In this document: piece after piece, positions 31,217 through 43,064 of the stretch | Position numbering within the stretch: the stretch's first letter is position 1 | Layout of the letters: every line of letters starts with the position of its first letter | Assembly: GCA_002077065.1 (NCBI GenBank) | Contig: NAJO01000027.1 | Span: forward strand, 674,231-738,230 | Source: Cryoendolithus antarcticus | Taxonomy: Eukaryota > Ascomycota > Dothideomycetes > Cladosporiales > Cladosporiaceae | DNA length: 64,000 nucleotides | Direction of reading: 5' to 3' | Program-made: the position numbers and the translations under genes | The notes under the pieces: generated by a model | Seen by the model: only the letters and a program-made list of their open reading frames with translations | The model's database searches: none | Told to the model about the DNA's origin: nothing

Positions 31217-32929
31217 TCAGGCCACCCTCTCGCGATAGAACACAGTAATCATCCCGCGATCTCCAGTCCCCACCAGCCATTTTCCATCCGCGCTCCAGCT
31301 CAATTGGTTTGTAGCAAAGTGCTCTTTCGAACTCAGAGTAGTGTCTGCCAAGACTTCGAGATGCGGCTTGAGAGGTGTGAAGGGGTCATCGAGCATGAAG
31401 CGCCGTCCGCCAGGATTTACTGCCGCATTAGAGACAGAGGTCGAGGTCGGTGCGGCGGGTGTCGTGTTGAGAGATGGGGAGGAAGTGTTGGGAGGACCTG
31501 GCATACGATCAGTATGTGGAGTGAGGTAAGCGTAGGTAGTTACGTACCCGTGCCTTCGCTGCTCGCAACACTGGACTCCCGTCGCAATCCACCCAGACGA
31601 TCTAAACCGCTCGCGCGGCCTCTAGACTTCTTCGGCCTGCCACGTACGCTCTTAGTGCCACGGGTAGGATTTGGGTACTCTCCCGGCTCTTCGCCTTCCT
31701 CGCAACGCTGCAGATCCCAGAACAGATACTTCGACTCCTCTGTGCCCATGACCAGTATCGGCCGCGTATCAGTCTCGAGTCTGTGCAGAAACCCGAAGCG
31801 GTGGTAGAAGCGTGATGTGTGGTCAGTCTTGAATGTGAGGAGACGATAAATGCCGCGTGATTCTGGTGCGTGATGGAACGCAGACCTCGTGTATAGACCT
31901 GGGTATGGCACGGCCGGCTTCTCCGGGACTGGACCATCTGAGTCGAAGCCGTCGATCTGCCAGAGCAGAATCTCGTTCTTGACGCTTTTGTCGTTACTTC
32001 CTCGTGCTGCACGAGACAGTATGAGATCGCCATACCAGTCTAGACTGTCGACGAAGTTGAAGTGCACTTCTTCAGTAATGAAAGCTGGATAAGTAATGAG
32101 GAGTGGCTCTTGATCTCTTGCATACGCTTCATCGACCTCGACCTCCGTTGGGATGGCCCAGAGTGCGATAGCAGTGTCCATAGCACTGGAGAGCAACCAG
32201 CGGCCGTTAGGGTGGAAGGCTAGGGCCAGCAGCGGCTGCTTGTGACCTTGCCCAGCTAGGATCGCTATGCATGGTTGCTTCTCGTACTTTGCGTTCAGAT
32301 TCCAAAGACGGACTGTGTAGTCCTCTGATGCAGAGGCAATGATTGACGGTCTTGTTGGACACGTCTGCAGATCGTTGATCGCTTTTCCGTGGCCGGAGAT
32401 CGTACGGGCGACCTCGTCGTGTTCAACGTCGTATACTAGAACGGACTTTGGCATGAGACCTGCAGCGCAGAGGAGAGGTCTCCCATGGTGGTTCTCGGTC
32501 CAGCAGATGCTGTTCAGGCTTCGTGCTGGATCTGCATCACGCCACCAGCGTATGATCTCGAACGGCGGGTCCGCGTTCAGTTTCGTGCGGCACACGAAGA
32601 CCTACTACCCGTGAGCAATGATCTCCAACTTCTTTGGCGCTTCACTTACGTTGCGCCCACCGACTAGTGCGAAGACTGAGTCGCCGTCAGGGGATTCGTG
32701 CGGCCAGAAGCGCACATCAAATATTTCTTGATCTGAAAGGATATGAGGTCAGCATTAGGTTGATAAGTACCACAGGAACTAAGCGATGGGAATTCGTACT
32801 CGCTTCTGCGTCTCCTGTCGCCTGTCGATTACATCGATGTCAGTGACCCTTCTCCATATAACGCCCCACCCGTTGACAACTCACGCCCAACTTCCCACAC
32901 CACAGAATCGAAGGAAACACCTCAGGCAT
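31217..32929 (-). CDS. EED: EED/ESC-type WD40 subunit of Polycomb repressive complex 2
   Basis: Five exons reconstructed by hand: 32885-32929, 32800-32821, 32650-32732, 31548-32601, 31217-31497. All four introns (63, 67, 48 and 50 nt) have GT...AG ends and branch motifs; the joined frame is 494 aa. Family signatures: QEIFDVRFWP, VFALVGGRNVFVCR, GHGKAINDLQTCP...IASASEDYTVRLWNL, FITEEVHFNFVDSLDWYGD, and a C-terminal DPFTPLKPHLEVL...NQLSWSADGKWLVGTGD. EED reads H3K27me3 through its WD40 cage and stimulates the methyltransferase EZH2/KMT6; this suggests facultative heterochromatin in this fungus. A basic linker (SVRGRPKKSRGR) before the last exon resembles an AT hook. The first exon (15 codons) and the 22-nt second exon are the least certain parts. 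Confidence 0.88.
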
Positions 32930-35085
32930 CCTCGCCTTGCCTCATACTCCTCCACTACAGCACCACCTCACGTCGTAGCCTCTCAACCTGCATCCAAAGT
33001 CACTTCCCAACGAGGCGGCACCTACGTTACACGCAAACGTTCGGTTCCAAGTCCACGGCGTGGTTGCAGCGAAGCGACGCGGTAATGTGCCGCTACATGC
33101 AGCGCGCTCGAAGCGTGGTAGTTCTTGAGGATAGGGACCGGGTGTGACGTGTGGGTGCAGCGGAATCGGCGATGGGAATTATCAGAGTAGAGGGCGGTGG
33201 GCTGATGGATTGAGCTTTCTTCGGGCTTGGCGGTGAGGCATCTGGATGGCAACGACGGGAGTGCACAATAAAGTCATAGTACACTTTTCATTTACTGATC
33301 GTTGTAGCGGCGGCAATGTGGTTACTTGTTGGTCCATGGGGTTGATCAGTAAGGTACATGTAGAAGCTAGAAGCACAGTGACAGTCGGACCTGAGGCCGG
33401 GCCCGCTATGGAATTATTATTGTTGCGACTTTCTCTCAAGCCTGAGTCACCACAAGTAACGCCGATGTCCGCAGTGGTTCGACCTTTCGCCGCGGTCAGG
33501 CCACCGCATCGCTGATCGAGCCTGGTTGGCGTCTACTCCACCTGAACAGGCAATTGCTGGTGATTGCTTCGCCTTGGACGTGCGTTGACTCGTGAGATTA
33601 ATGATACGGACTCGGAGTAACACTCCGCCAGCGGCTCTTGGGTCCCGACGGGTCTTCCCTGATTGCAACCTAACTTTATTGGGGTAGGGAAAAGGACCTG
33701 ATCACTCAAATCCCTCTCAGATGGACGAAAGTCTCCTGCTGGAGACGGTATGATGTGGGCCTTCACATTATTGTCATCGAACGGACTGGGTGAACGGTCT
33801 CGCTACTCGGTCAGTCATTCTCAGTACCATGCCTATGCTCGGCATGCGCCCACTACCGGGTCCCGGCATCTCCTCTGTTCCACGGCGGTGACGTTTCCAG
33901 GGCGCACACGGGGTTCATCTCGAATGCCGTAAGCGAAAGCACCGTGAGGTACTGATAGGAGCACATGGCACGGGGATTTTATCAACAAGGCCGGGCTGCG
34001 ATTAGGCGAACTTGAACCTGCAGTCAGCATTGGGAGTCCCTGCCGCGGTCTGAGGCGACTTGCGGGGTGCATGCTCGTGTTGAGGCGAGTGTGGTTTGAC
34101 GAGAGACGTGGACAGGCGTGGACAAGGACGAGACAGGGAAATATCGAGCTGAATGTTGGAAGGCTTACCGCTACATCGTTGGAAGGGCAGTTGCGTGTAC
34201 CAACGGACTTGTCGATCATCGGTGGAAGCAGTGATACCAACTCGCTGTTGCGCAGAGTCTAGAGCATTTGCCACCCAAAACTGGTGACATTGCCTAGATT
34301 CGGTACCGAAGCGAGGATCGCTCCATTACTTTATCGCGGCGCCGTAGAGCAGGAAGAAGCATACTTCAATAGCAGTGAACGAGGTGAAATACAGACACTC
34401 GGCAGTCCTTCGGGGTCGCCACGGATGATTTCTTTCGTGCAGAGCGTGGTAGTGGAGACAAAGATAGCCGTTTAGTGCGCTCACGACCCCAGGAGCAAGG
34501 TGCCGCCGTTTCCTGCCTCGCACAGACCCTGCCTCTGTCTTGCATCAGCCTCTGAACTCGCATTGCACTTGTGCACAGTAGTCACACCTTGCACTGGGAG
34601 TACCATACGACTGATTGAAGGACCATCTCGACTGCCCTACCTCGCCATTGCTCTGTTCTTTGGTCTTCACCCGCTCGGAATCGCGCGACCGCCGCTTCAT
34701 ACTCCGCAACGACATCACGACCGCACCTCTGTCGCATAATACCCTCACCGATCTCTACTACGACTGCACGACCTCACGATACACTGGTAGTGGCATTACG
34801 ATAAAGTCATTCTCTCATACTGCTGTGAGGGCGCTGCAGACGTAGTGATAGAAGCGAACCCCGCCGTACTGATACAGCAGACCATCTGCGTCGTCTGCAT
34901 CTATACGAGCTTGTCGCCTCCCGACACCAAGGCTTATCAGCGCGCGAGGACTACTGCAATACCGTCCGAAGCGGCTTGCGGTCACATCGGTGGGCTCCTC
35001 ATGAGGGCAGGCGAACCCGCCAGACCGTCTTTTGTCGAGAGGTAGCGGTGTTATTAGACACTGCGAAACGATCACAACCGCCACA
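32930..35085. promoter_or_regulatory. Long divergent intergenic region between EED and the PAS gene
   Basis: About 2.15 kb between two outward-facing genes. Only short frames; no tRNA, repeat or RIP-type bias. A leader sequence probably lies just before 35086. Confidence 0.4.
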
Positions 35086-36834
35086 ATGGAGACCACATTC
35101 ATCTCAATCCATGGTATGGCGGTTTGATAAGACGAACCTATGAGTCAGTGAGCTGACACTGTGCAGACCTTACGCCCAATGCCCGGATATTATACTCCTC
35201 AGATTCCGTCATAGACATACTCGGCTACACGCCAGATGAAATTGTCAATCATTCGGCGTGGGACTTCTTCCACAAAGATGAACTCCCCTACGCAAAGAAG
35301 TTCCATGAGCGGAAGGTCAACATGGACAACGCTGCAGTTTTGGCATATTGCAGTGTCAAAACAAAGAAGGGGGACTGGGTAGGCTGCGAGTGCTGTTTCA
35401 CGATAGTGTACGATGTCATGATCGTGTGCACGAGTATATACCAGCGCGGAGGGAAAGCAGAAGGTCAGTTATGGCAAGACTTGAGGTGGTTGGTATCCGT
35501 ATTGACTGAAGCCAGGCCGAGCACTTGCAGCACCCATAGTACGGCGAATGTTCGCGAACTCTCCCAAGGACCCTCGATACCACATGTTGTCGCACATCTC
35601 GGCAAAGTTCACACAGCCTTCGAAGGCTCAAATACACGAGCCTCGGGCAGCGCTCTTCCTCAACCGCTTCACGCGGACACTAACGATCATGTACGCGACT
35701 AACGGTTTGGAGGAGATCATTGGCATACCCGCAGAAGCGATGCGAGGCAGAAGCTTCTACTACTGTATAGCAGAGAACTGCTTACAAGACGCCGTGAAGT
35801 GTTTAGAAAACGCAAAGGGTAACGACTCAATCGCCTACCTACGCTTCTGGTTCCGGGACCCACGGATAGACGACCCCGCGCCTGACCCTATAGATGACAG
35901 CGATGATGAGATGACCACCGAAATGTCGGAGGACATGAGCGAAGGCGGCGTAGGGCTCGTCCGACATGATGGCTCCTCCGCGGGTAGTAGCCACAGCAAC
36001 AACTCGAACGCGATAGACATGGACCTTGACGACTCCGACGAGTATCGCGATCCGAACTCCAGAACTTCATCAGGAGACAGCACGCGCGCCTCAGACACGC
36101 ATGAAGCGATCTTCGGCCACGCTCGCGAATCCGACTCCTCCACATCCTCCGCCGTACCATCACCGGAACGACAGAATGCTTTTCCAGCACGTGCGACCAT
36201 AGACCCAATCGAACTGGAAGCAGTCATATCCTGTGCTTCAGACGGGCTCGTAGTCTGTCTCCGCCGCGCACGACCCATGATACCGCACCCTGCTCATCGA
36301 CCATCGAAGCCCATGTACGCGAATGGCATGTTTGCTGCACCCTGGGCTGCGCAGCCTGTACTGCCACCTCTCGAGGCACGACCACGAGCTGGATTTGGCA
36401 CTGGATTTGCACCTTCCCTTGGACCGATGGGCGCAAGGCACGACAGCCCTCAACGCGCTGGCGGACCAGAGAGCCACGACTTCATGGCTGCGATCCGGGA
36501 CCAAGCGATCTTCGCATGGGCACTGACAGGGATCAACGGCACATTGGCAGATGTATCGCTGGGGCAACCTGTGGGTTCCGCTACGCCAGTAGATGGGTTC
36601 CCGGTCTGGGCTAGTGACGCGAGGAACCGGGCCAACGCCGCGAATGCAGAGAGCAATGGCAGTGGGAAGATGGAAGGAAGTGCTGGTGTGAGTGCAGAGA
36701 GAGGGTGGCAGACCAGACTATTCGGCGATCCAGGACTGGCGAGAGTGAACGTCAATGGAGCCGGTGGTGGATATGGAAATGGGAATGGGAATGGGAATGG
36801 CAACGGATATGGACAGGGAGGGTACTTCCGATGA
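35086..36834 (+). CDS. PAS-domain protein
   Basis: Three exons, 35086-35113, 35167-35463 and 35516-36834, with 53- and 52-nt introns (CTGAC branch motifs in both); 547 aa. The first PAS domain is residues about 12-110: ARILYSSDSVIDILGYTPDEIV through CCFTIVYDVMIVCTSIY. A second PAS-like segment at about 145-210 reads IMYATNGLEEIIGIPAEAMRG. The flavin-binding Cys motif of LOV domains is absent, so it is not a blue-light receptor of the WC-1 kind by sequence. The middle is acidic and disordered; the tail contains a Gly-Asn repeat encoded by a GGGAAT microsatellite (36775-36800). Probably a signalling or transcription partner; specific role unknown. Confidence 0.8.
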
Positions 36835-37354
36835 GAAAGCAGCTGGAGATGAGGCATCTAAGGTGACCGAAGTAGAAGAACTGAGAAAAAGTATTGTGAG
36901 AGTCCGAATGAGCAGACGACGCCGGCCACTGGACTGGAACACCGCGACAGCATTGCTCGCGGTTGCGGTCGCCTGAACGGCACCGGCGTAAGGCGGAAGG
37001 CGCTAGTCGATGATGGGAACATGAAAGAAGCGAATTTGCACCGGCGCAACACAGGGCTCGGCTGGGCAAATGGAGGATATACCAAGCATGTTTATTCTGG
37101 CGTATTTCATGAACACGAGCTTGTAATGGGCGGGCATGTAGTCGTAAGAAGCGCTACGAGGCCACGCCCAGCTGGACAGGACAGGTTGGTGAGGAACGAA
37201 GGGAGACAGGAGAAATGAGGTTCACGAGAGTGGAGAGGAGATGTGGAGGAGGAAGCAGATAACGTATGCATCGAGAACATGGAAGCATATGAGAATTAAG
37301 CAGGAAACGATCGGGTCTGTTGAGTCTTTTCGACGGGTCTATTGATCTGAGTGT
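36835..37354. other. Intergenic, convergent 3' regions
   Basis: 520 bases between the PAS gene and the MFS transporter, both ending here. Only short frames. Confidence 0.4.
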
Positions 37355-39125
37355 CTATGCAGTGCTCTTCTCCACTTCCTTCGCATCTGCCTTGGCGTTC
37401 TTCACTCTGATCTGCTCCTGCATCCTCACCCGTCTCTGCTCCCTCCATCCCGGTCCCCACTTTCCGAGCACCCAGAGCGTTGGCGTCGTGATCGCTACAA
37501 CCCCGGCAACAAACGTGAAGCACCACCCCACGCCCATTGCCTCGATCATCTGGATCACTACTGCCGTCGCCCCGGCGCCCATAAGACACCTCACCAAGTT
37601 ATTGGCAGACGTCGCCGTTGCTGGGCTGAGCGGGTAGAAGTCAATGAGCATTACGCTCATGGCGTTGAATGCCGAGGTGAGGTTGAGGCCGATGATGAAC
37701 TGGAGGATCAAAGAGACGGGAAGAGGAGCATGGTATTGCATCGCCCAGCCATACGCCAACAGCGCCGCCGTTCCAACCAACACGAACGGCAGCGCGATCG
37801 CGATTCTCACTTGCTCCAAGGGAAAGTGCTGCAAGTTGTTCGCCTTGCCTTTGACAATCACATAACCGATCTTCGCGGCCGTCTGTCGGAACTTCCAGTC
37901 CATCAGCCGTCCGCTTAGAGGTTGGGCTAGAAGGCAGCCGAAGCCGAAGGGTATGAAGCAGAGGCCGATCTGAAGGGGGTCGTAGTTGTAGGGTGCGAGT
38001 TGAAGGAGGTAGGGAAAGGAGGCCATGACGTCGTAGAAGGCGGAGTAGATGAGGGAGTTGTAGATCAGGAGGAGGGCGACGTCTTTCTCGAGGAGGAGTG
38101 GGAGGACCTTCAATGGATTCGGGAAACGAAGCTTCTGCCGTGGAGGGAGGCTGGTGGTGTTGGGTGGGTGGCGATGAGTCTGGACGATGTTCAACAGAGA
38201 CTTGTTCCAGCCTTGAGGTGGGATCGAGCCGTTGCCCACGACGTTCCGGCCGGTTTCCGGGAAAGTCGTGAGGAATGGGACGAGGAACGTCGCTGCGAGA
38301 ATCACGAGAAACCAGAAAATCCAGCGCCAGGAGGTGTATTGGGCAAAGAGTCCGCCGATGATTGGAGCCAGGGGTGGGGCTATCATGGGACCACAATTCG
38401 CCCATGCCATCCTGGAGATTGTTAGTCGATGCATATAACGTGGTGACCAAAGTAGATGTCGTGACATACCAGATACCTCGATCGGCACTCGTGGCCACGT
38501 CAGCCACCACCCCTGAAGCCAAGGCGATCGTCCCTGAGCTCCCGCTGCTCTGCAAGCACCGCAAGACTAACAATGCCGCAAAGGTTTTACAATTTGCCAG
38601 TCCAATGCAAGCTCCCAAGTAGACCGTGAACGCAATCATATACGCGGGTCTTCGTCCAGCCATGTCGCTCAGGTCGCCGAATATTGTTGGCGCTAGGCCT
38701 TGAAAGATCATATATGTTGTTAGAGTGAGATTGATGTTGCTAGGAGTGACGTGGAAGTCGTCGGCGAGAGTGTTGAGCGCGGGAAAGTAGATGTTGGCGG
38801 ATAGAGGCGAGAAGAAGCCGGCCATTGCGACCATGGCTACGATGTAGGTTTTCTGACGATGGGTGAAGATGGACCATTGTGGCGTTTCCGTGCGGGCGAG
38901 GGCGAGTTCGGGGTCGAGGTTCGCCGTCTTTGGGTCATCGTTACTGTGAATGGATGCGATGGCATCACGCTCGACTTGCTCTTGAGCTTCATGGCTGCTG
39001 TTTGAAGTCTCGATCTTTTCAAGGCTAGACTTGTCGTCGGATGTCGGATCTGTGCCCACCGCTGGTCGTTCGTCCAGCGATGGTTGGCCCGTTCTGCTTG
39101 ATACTTTTGCTTCAGTCTCGCTCAT
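37355..39125 (-). CDS. MFS drug:H+ antiporter-1 family transporter
   Basis: Two exons, 38470-39125 and 37355-38411, over a 58-nt intron (GTATGT...GACTAAC...CCAG); 570 aa. An about 90-residue polar N terminus precedes twelve predicted membrane helices. Motif A reads FGDLSDMAGRRPAY between helices 2 and 3. The antiporter motif region ANCGPMIAPPLAPIIGG (motif C, the proline/glycine signature of DHA1 exporters) lies just after the splice join, and WRWIFWFL follows. This places it with fungal polyspecific exporters of the Flu1/Qdr/Dtr type at the plasma membrane. Substrate unknown; no biosynthetic cluster surrounds it. Confidence 0.9.
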
Positions 39126-39551
39126 ATCGTGTTGGGATCAAGAGGGTCCTCTCGAGGTATTGGTTGCGATTGAGAAAGCTCAGATGGCGGACCTCGGAGT
39201 ATTATATAGAGGGAAGTTGGCGACAGTGAGAAGAAGTGGTATGGTCTTACCTGCTAACCCCGTGCCTATAGTCATCTCTTGGGAGCCTACCGCTACATAC
39301 CGCACTGACGATGTTGATGCGATATCGTGCAGCGCTCGCCCCATCCCCGTGCCGTAAAGCCGAGCGAAAGAGTTGCTACAAGAGGACCTGGCCGTCGTCG
39401 GCAACTTAAAAGCCGATCACTTGGCCGCAGTCGGATGCAGCTTGGCAGCATACTATGCAAGACTTATGCACGTAGATGCAACGTCACTTACAGCGGTCCA
39501 TAGGGATATGTATGCGGTCACGGGCGAGCATTCCACCCTACACAGTCAAAC
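39126..39551. promoter_or_regulatory. Divergent promoter between the MFS and syntaxin genes
   Basis: 426 bases between two outward-facing starts. No specific site recognised. Confidence 0.4.
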
Positions 39552-40634
39552 ATGACCGACCTCCGCCCCGCCCTAAACGATCTCCTCACCTCCCGCTCCG
39601 CTGCTCCCATTATCCACCAACCGTACGACCTCACGCGCATCAACGCCTTCCTCCAAGACGCCTACAATCTCCACGCCCGCATTGCAGACCTGACCCGCAC
39701 CCTGCGCCAGATCCGCCCATCATATCTCTCCACAGCCGCTCCCGCTCGCAGACGCATAGCCGGCAGCAACCATGACCGGAGTCAGCCTCTCACGAACCAG
39801 GAGCGGGAGAATTTTGATGCGGAGAGCAAAGCACTACTCAGGCAGCTGAATGCTGCGATCGCGAAGATTAGGCAGGCGGAGGATGCGAGGCGGAAGACTG
39901 TGGATGTTGTTGCGCTGAGTAAGCGTGCTAAGGGCGGGCTAGGGGCGCTGGGACGTTGGGCAGCGGGCGGTGCGGTGACTGCTAAGTCGCTGGATGAGGA
40001 GCTGGAGGAGGCGAGGGAGAAGAGTATAGCTGGGTTTCGGGAGGGCGTGATCTTGTTCTTGCAGGAACGGCTGAGAGATGCTGGGGGGTTGCAGAGTGAA
40101 ATGATGGAGATAAGGCTGGGACGGGAGGTGGAGCGGAGTAAGAGTGTGTTGTATAAGAGTCGGGGTGGAGTCGGAGGGGTGCCATACGTCGAGGAGGATG
40201 AGCCATCTGGCATGAATGGCTATGGCGCGAGGAGCGGCGCGAATCATGCACGGCAGCAGAGCAAAGGGGGTCGCTCTGCGAATGGCATCTCGAACGCCGA
40301 GACAGAGGAGCTCACGCAAGACCAACTTCAGGTCTTCGCCTCTGAGAACGCTGACCTATTGAAACACTACGAAGATCAACTCGACCAGATCGCGCAGGCC
40401 GAGCGGAGCATCCTCGACATCTCAGAACTGCACTCCCAACTCCACGCGAACTTGGAAGTGCAGAGCGAGCACATCCAACAGCTTATCGAGGACAGCTATC
40501 TCACGTCCGAGAATCTAGGGAAGGGCAACCAGGAGCTCAAGCGGGCAAGTGAGAGGCGGAGTACGGCGGCAGCGGTGTTTTGGGGCACCGTGGGGTTCTG
40601 CTCCTTTCTCGTGGTGTGGGATCTGGTGTTCTAG
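39552..40634 (+). CDS. Syntaxin-18/Ufe1-type ER SNARE
   Basis: Single exon, 360 aa. The N-terminal helical domain contains INAFLQDAYNLHARIADLTRTLRQIRPSYLS, characteristic of the syntaxin-18 family. The SNARE helix near residues 255-320 (LLKHYEDQLDQIAQAERSILDISELHSQL...HIQQLIEDS) has the Qa-SNARE glutamine layer. A single C-terminal tail anchor (AAAVFWGTVGFCSFLVVWDLVF) ends the protein. Ufe1/Stx18 receives Golgi-to-ER COPI vesicles and acts in ER fusion together with Sec20, Use1 and Sec22. The gene converges with the SnoaL-like gene, leaving only 78 bases between stops. Confidence 0.88.
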   Translation: MTDLRPALNDLLTSRSAAPIIHQPYDLTRINAFLQDAYNLHARIADLTRTLRQIRPSYLSTAAPARRRIAGSNHDRSQPLTNQERENFDAESKALLRQLNAAIAKIRQAEDARRKTVDVVALSKRAKGGLGALGRWAAGGAVTAKSLDEELEEAREKSIAGFREGVILFLQERLRDAGGLQSEMMEIRLGREVERSKSVLYKSRGGVGGVPYVEEDEPSGMNGYGARSGANHARQQSKGGRSANGISNAETEELTQDQLQVFASENADLLKHYEDQLDQIAQAERSILDISELHSQLHANLEVQSEHIQQLIEDSYLTSENLGKGNQELKRASERRSTAAAVFWGTVGFCSFLVVWDLVF

Positions 40635-40712
40635 TGTGTGTCAATGTAGTATACCTGACGTCGTGTACGCTCTCCATGACCCGCCAATCAGCCATCGGGA
40701 GAGCAAGAATAA

Positions 40713-41251
40713 CTACTCCCCATCCATCACCCCTTCCTCCCCGAGCCGTCCCATGAACACCGTCTCCCGCTTGTCAATCAGCCATCTCCCTGTAGCCCCG
40801 GGCAGTACATCCTCGGCCGCATCAGCTTTCACTCTGACAAAGTGATCAACATACCTTCCCCAAGCCGTCACCTGCTGCCCCTTCCACTTTCCCTGCCCGA
40901 AGTGAATTCCAGTAAAATACGTCGTCGTCTCAGCCGTCTTTCCATCAGCCGCCATCTCGATGGTTTGCGTAGTCAGAGCGTGCTGGGATGTGATGTGCTT
41001 CAATCTGTATCATTCATTAGCGATCAGAGTACTGGATAATACACACTCTCAACGCACCGATCAGAGATCTTCGCCTGTATGGCTTCCACTCCTTCGAGAG
41101 CTGGGCCGAATGGATACTTGGCTACTACATTTTCAGTGAAGACTCGGGCCAGCAGGCTGAAGTCTTTCGTGTCAAGTGCTACGCAGTAGCGGGACAGGGT
41201 GTTGCGGATGGCTTCGTAGTCGATCGCGGACTGATTTGTTAGCGATGACAT
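40713..41251 (-). CDS. SnoaL-like/NTF2-fold protein
   Basis: Two exons, 41058-41251 and 40713-41004, over a 53-nt intron (GTGCGT...GCTAATG...ACAG); 161 aa. The start is ATG 41249-41251 (MSSLTNQSAIDYEAI); the longer frame begins with GTG. AIRNTLSRYCVALDTKDFSLLARVFTENV is the classic opening of the SnoaL_4 fold. The second exon gives KHITSQHAL, then TTYFTGIHFG, VTAWGRYVDHFVR and WLIDKRETVFMG, matching the cone-shaped alpha+beta barrel of about 140 residues. Members include dehydratases, cyclases and many uncharacterised proteins. No associated pathway is evident here. Confidence 0.85.
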
Positions 41252-41710
41252 GTCGGCGGCTGATATGCGAGGTGGCCACGGTGGGATGCTGGAGTACGAG
41301 TGTTCTCGATGGTGTCTTTGTAGATTGGCAGTCAGTGTGATTGCGTTGAGTACCACAAGATCCGCAAGGGTCGATCAGAGAAAGTATCCTGCAGTTATCA
41401 ATGGCCCTCGACAGTATGGCTTACTCGCATAATCACCCGATGTATCTTGGAAGTGATCGGAAACGGGGACGGAGTGGGCAGAGAAGAAGCATAATCAAAG
41501 CTACTCCATGCAAACGATGCGCGTCAATGGTCGTTCGGGAGACAATGTACGCATATTAAAGCCATGATTCTTCTCTCTACTCGATTCGCCGGGAGTTATG
41601 TCTATAGTGCTTTTGCATAAAGCAAAGCGTTCAAAATGCTTATGCCTCCATTCATACCCTGTAGTCGCTGGCCACTTTCCCCGATGTTCGTCTCATCGTG
41701 TACTCAGCCC
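41252..41710. other. Intergenic
   Basis: 459 bases between the SnoaL-like start and the aspartate aminotransferase stop, both minus strand. Nothing recognisable beyond a presumed promoter. Confidence 0.4.
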
Positions 41711-43064
41711 CTACTTCGACGTCTCCCTCACAACAGCATCCACGCTATCCGCGAAGTAATCCACATTATTCGTATTCAACCCAGCCATGCTGATCCGCCC
41801 ATTCTTCGTCATATACACATGGTACTTCTCCCTCAGCCTCTGCACCTGTGCCTCGTTCAGCCCAGTGAACGAGAACATCCCAATCTGGTCCGTGATGTGG
41901 TTCCACGTCCCCGGCGTCTTCTTCTCCTCCAGCTTCGTGCGCAGCGCCTTGCGCATCTCCTTGATGCGACCGGACATTGTACGAAGATCCTCTTCCCATT
42001 GTGCGAAGAGTTCCTTGTCGTTGAGAATCAGGGACGCGATACGAGCGCCATATGCAGGCGGGTTTGAGATCTCAGAGCGTTGGAGGATGGCAAGCTGCGA
42101 GCCGACGCGGGAGGTGGTCTCTTGTGCGTGCGAGCCAGGCGATGTGACGAAGTGGAAGGCACCTGCACGCTCACCGTAGAGGCCAAAGTTCTTGGCGTAG
42201 GACTGGCAAATCACGAGCTCAAAGCCTTGCTCGACGAAGTAGCGGATTGCCCAGGCGTCGGTGCTGAGGGAGCCGGAAGCGAAGCCTTGGTAGGCACAGT
42301 CGAAGAAGGGAAAGAGGGACTTCTCCTTCATGATTGTGGAGATCTGCTTCCACTGGTCCTGCGTTGGGTCGACACCAGTGGGGTTGTGTGCACAGGCGTG
42401 GAGGAGGATGATGCTGCCCTCAGTGGCAGACTTGAGTGAAGAGACCATGCCGTCGAAGTCGAGACCCTTGGTCTCCTTGCTGAAGTAGGGGTACGTCTTG
42501 ATTGGGAGATTGACATTACTGAAGATCTGGTTGTGATTCGCCCATGTAGGCGAGCTGACGTGGATGGCCTTCGACTCTGAGTTCGAGGGAGTATAGAACT
42601 TCGACAGGAAGAGACCGCCGAGATGCACTGCACCAGTACCGGAGACAGTCTGGAGGGAGACGACCCGCTTCTCTGAGATTGCTGGCGAGTCGTCACCAAG
42701 GACGAGCTTTTGGGATGCTGTGGTGAAGTTGGCGAGTCCAGCAATGGGGAGGTATTCGTGATTGAGGTTGGGATCATCACGAAGTCTGTCGTCGGCCTTC
42801 TTCACCACTGGAAGAACCCATGGCTTCGCATTGTTGTCTCTGTATGCGCCGATACCCAGATCAACTTTCTTTGAGTCCTCATCCTTGCGGTATGCTGCCA
42901 TCAGCCCGAACTGGACATTATCAGCCTCGTTCAATGAGCTCTGAACGCTCCGAACATACCAAAGGATCCTCGGGTGCCTGCTGCACCGCGCCAAAGGCGC
43001 TCTGTATTCCATTGCCCCCCATCTGTGCGGTGATTTGATGTAGACGTTGATGTGAAGATGACAT
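41711..43064 (-). CDS. Aspartate aminotransferase
   Basis: Two exons, 42960-43064 and 41711-42910, over a 49-nt intron (GTATGT...GCTGATA...CCAG), joining APEDPL to FGLMAAYRKD; 434 aa from ATG 43062-43064. It is a PLP fold type I enzyme: VDLGIGAYRD, substrate loop region GTGAVHLGG, HNPTGVDPT, FFDCAYQGFASG, and SYAKNFGLYGERAG with the PLP-binding lysine near residue 273; GRISMAGLN near the end holds the substrate-binding arginine. It interconverts aspartate/2-oxoglutarate and oxaloacetate/glutamate. No clear mitochondrial presequence, so probably the cytosolic isoform. Confidence 0.95.

Noticed and set aside
37641..39125. 494-codon unspliced reading of the MFS gene
   Set aside because: After the donor site the translation loses all membrane character; splicing at 38412-38469 restores motif C and the remaining helices.
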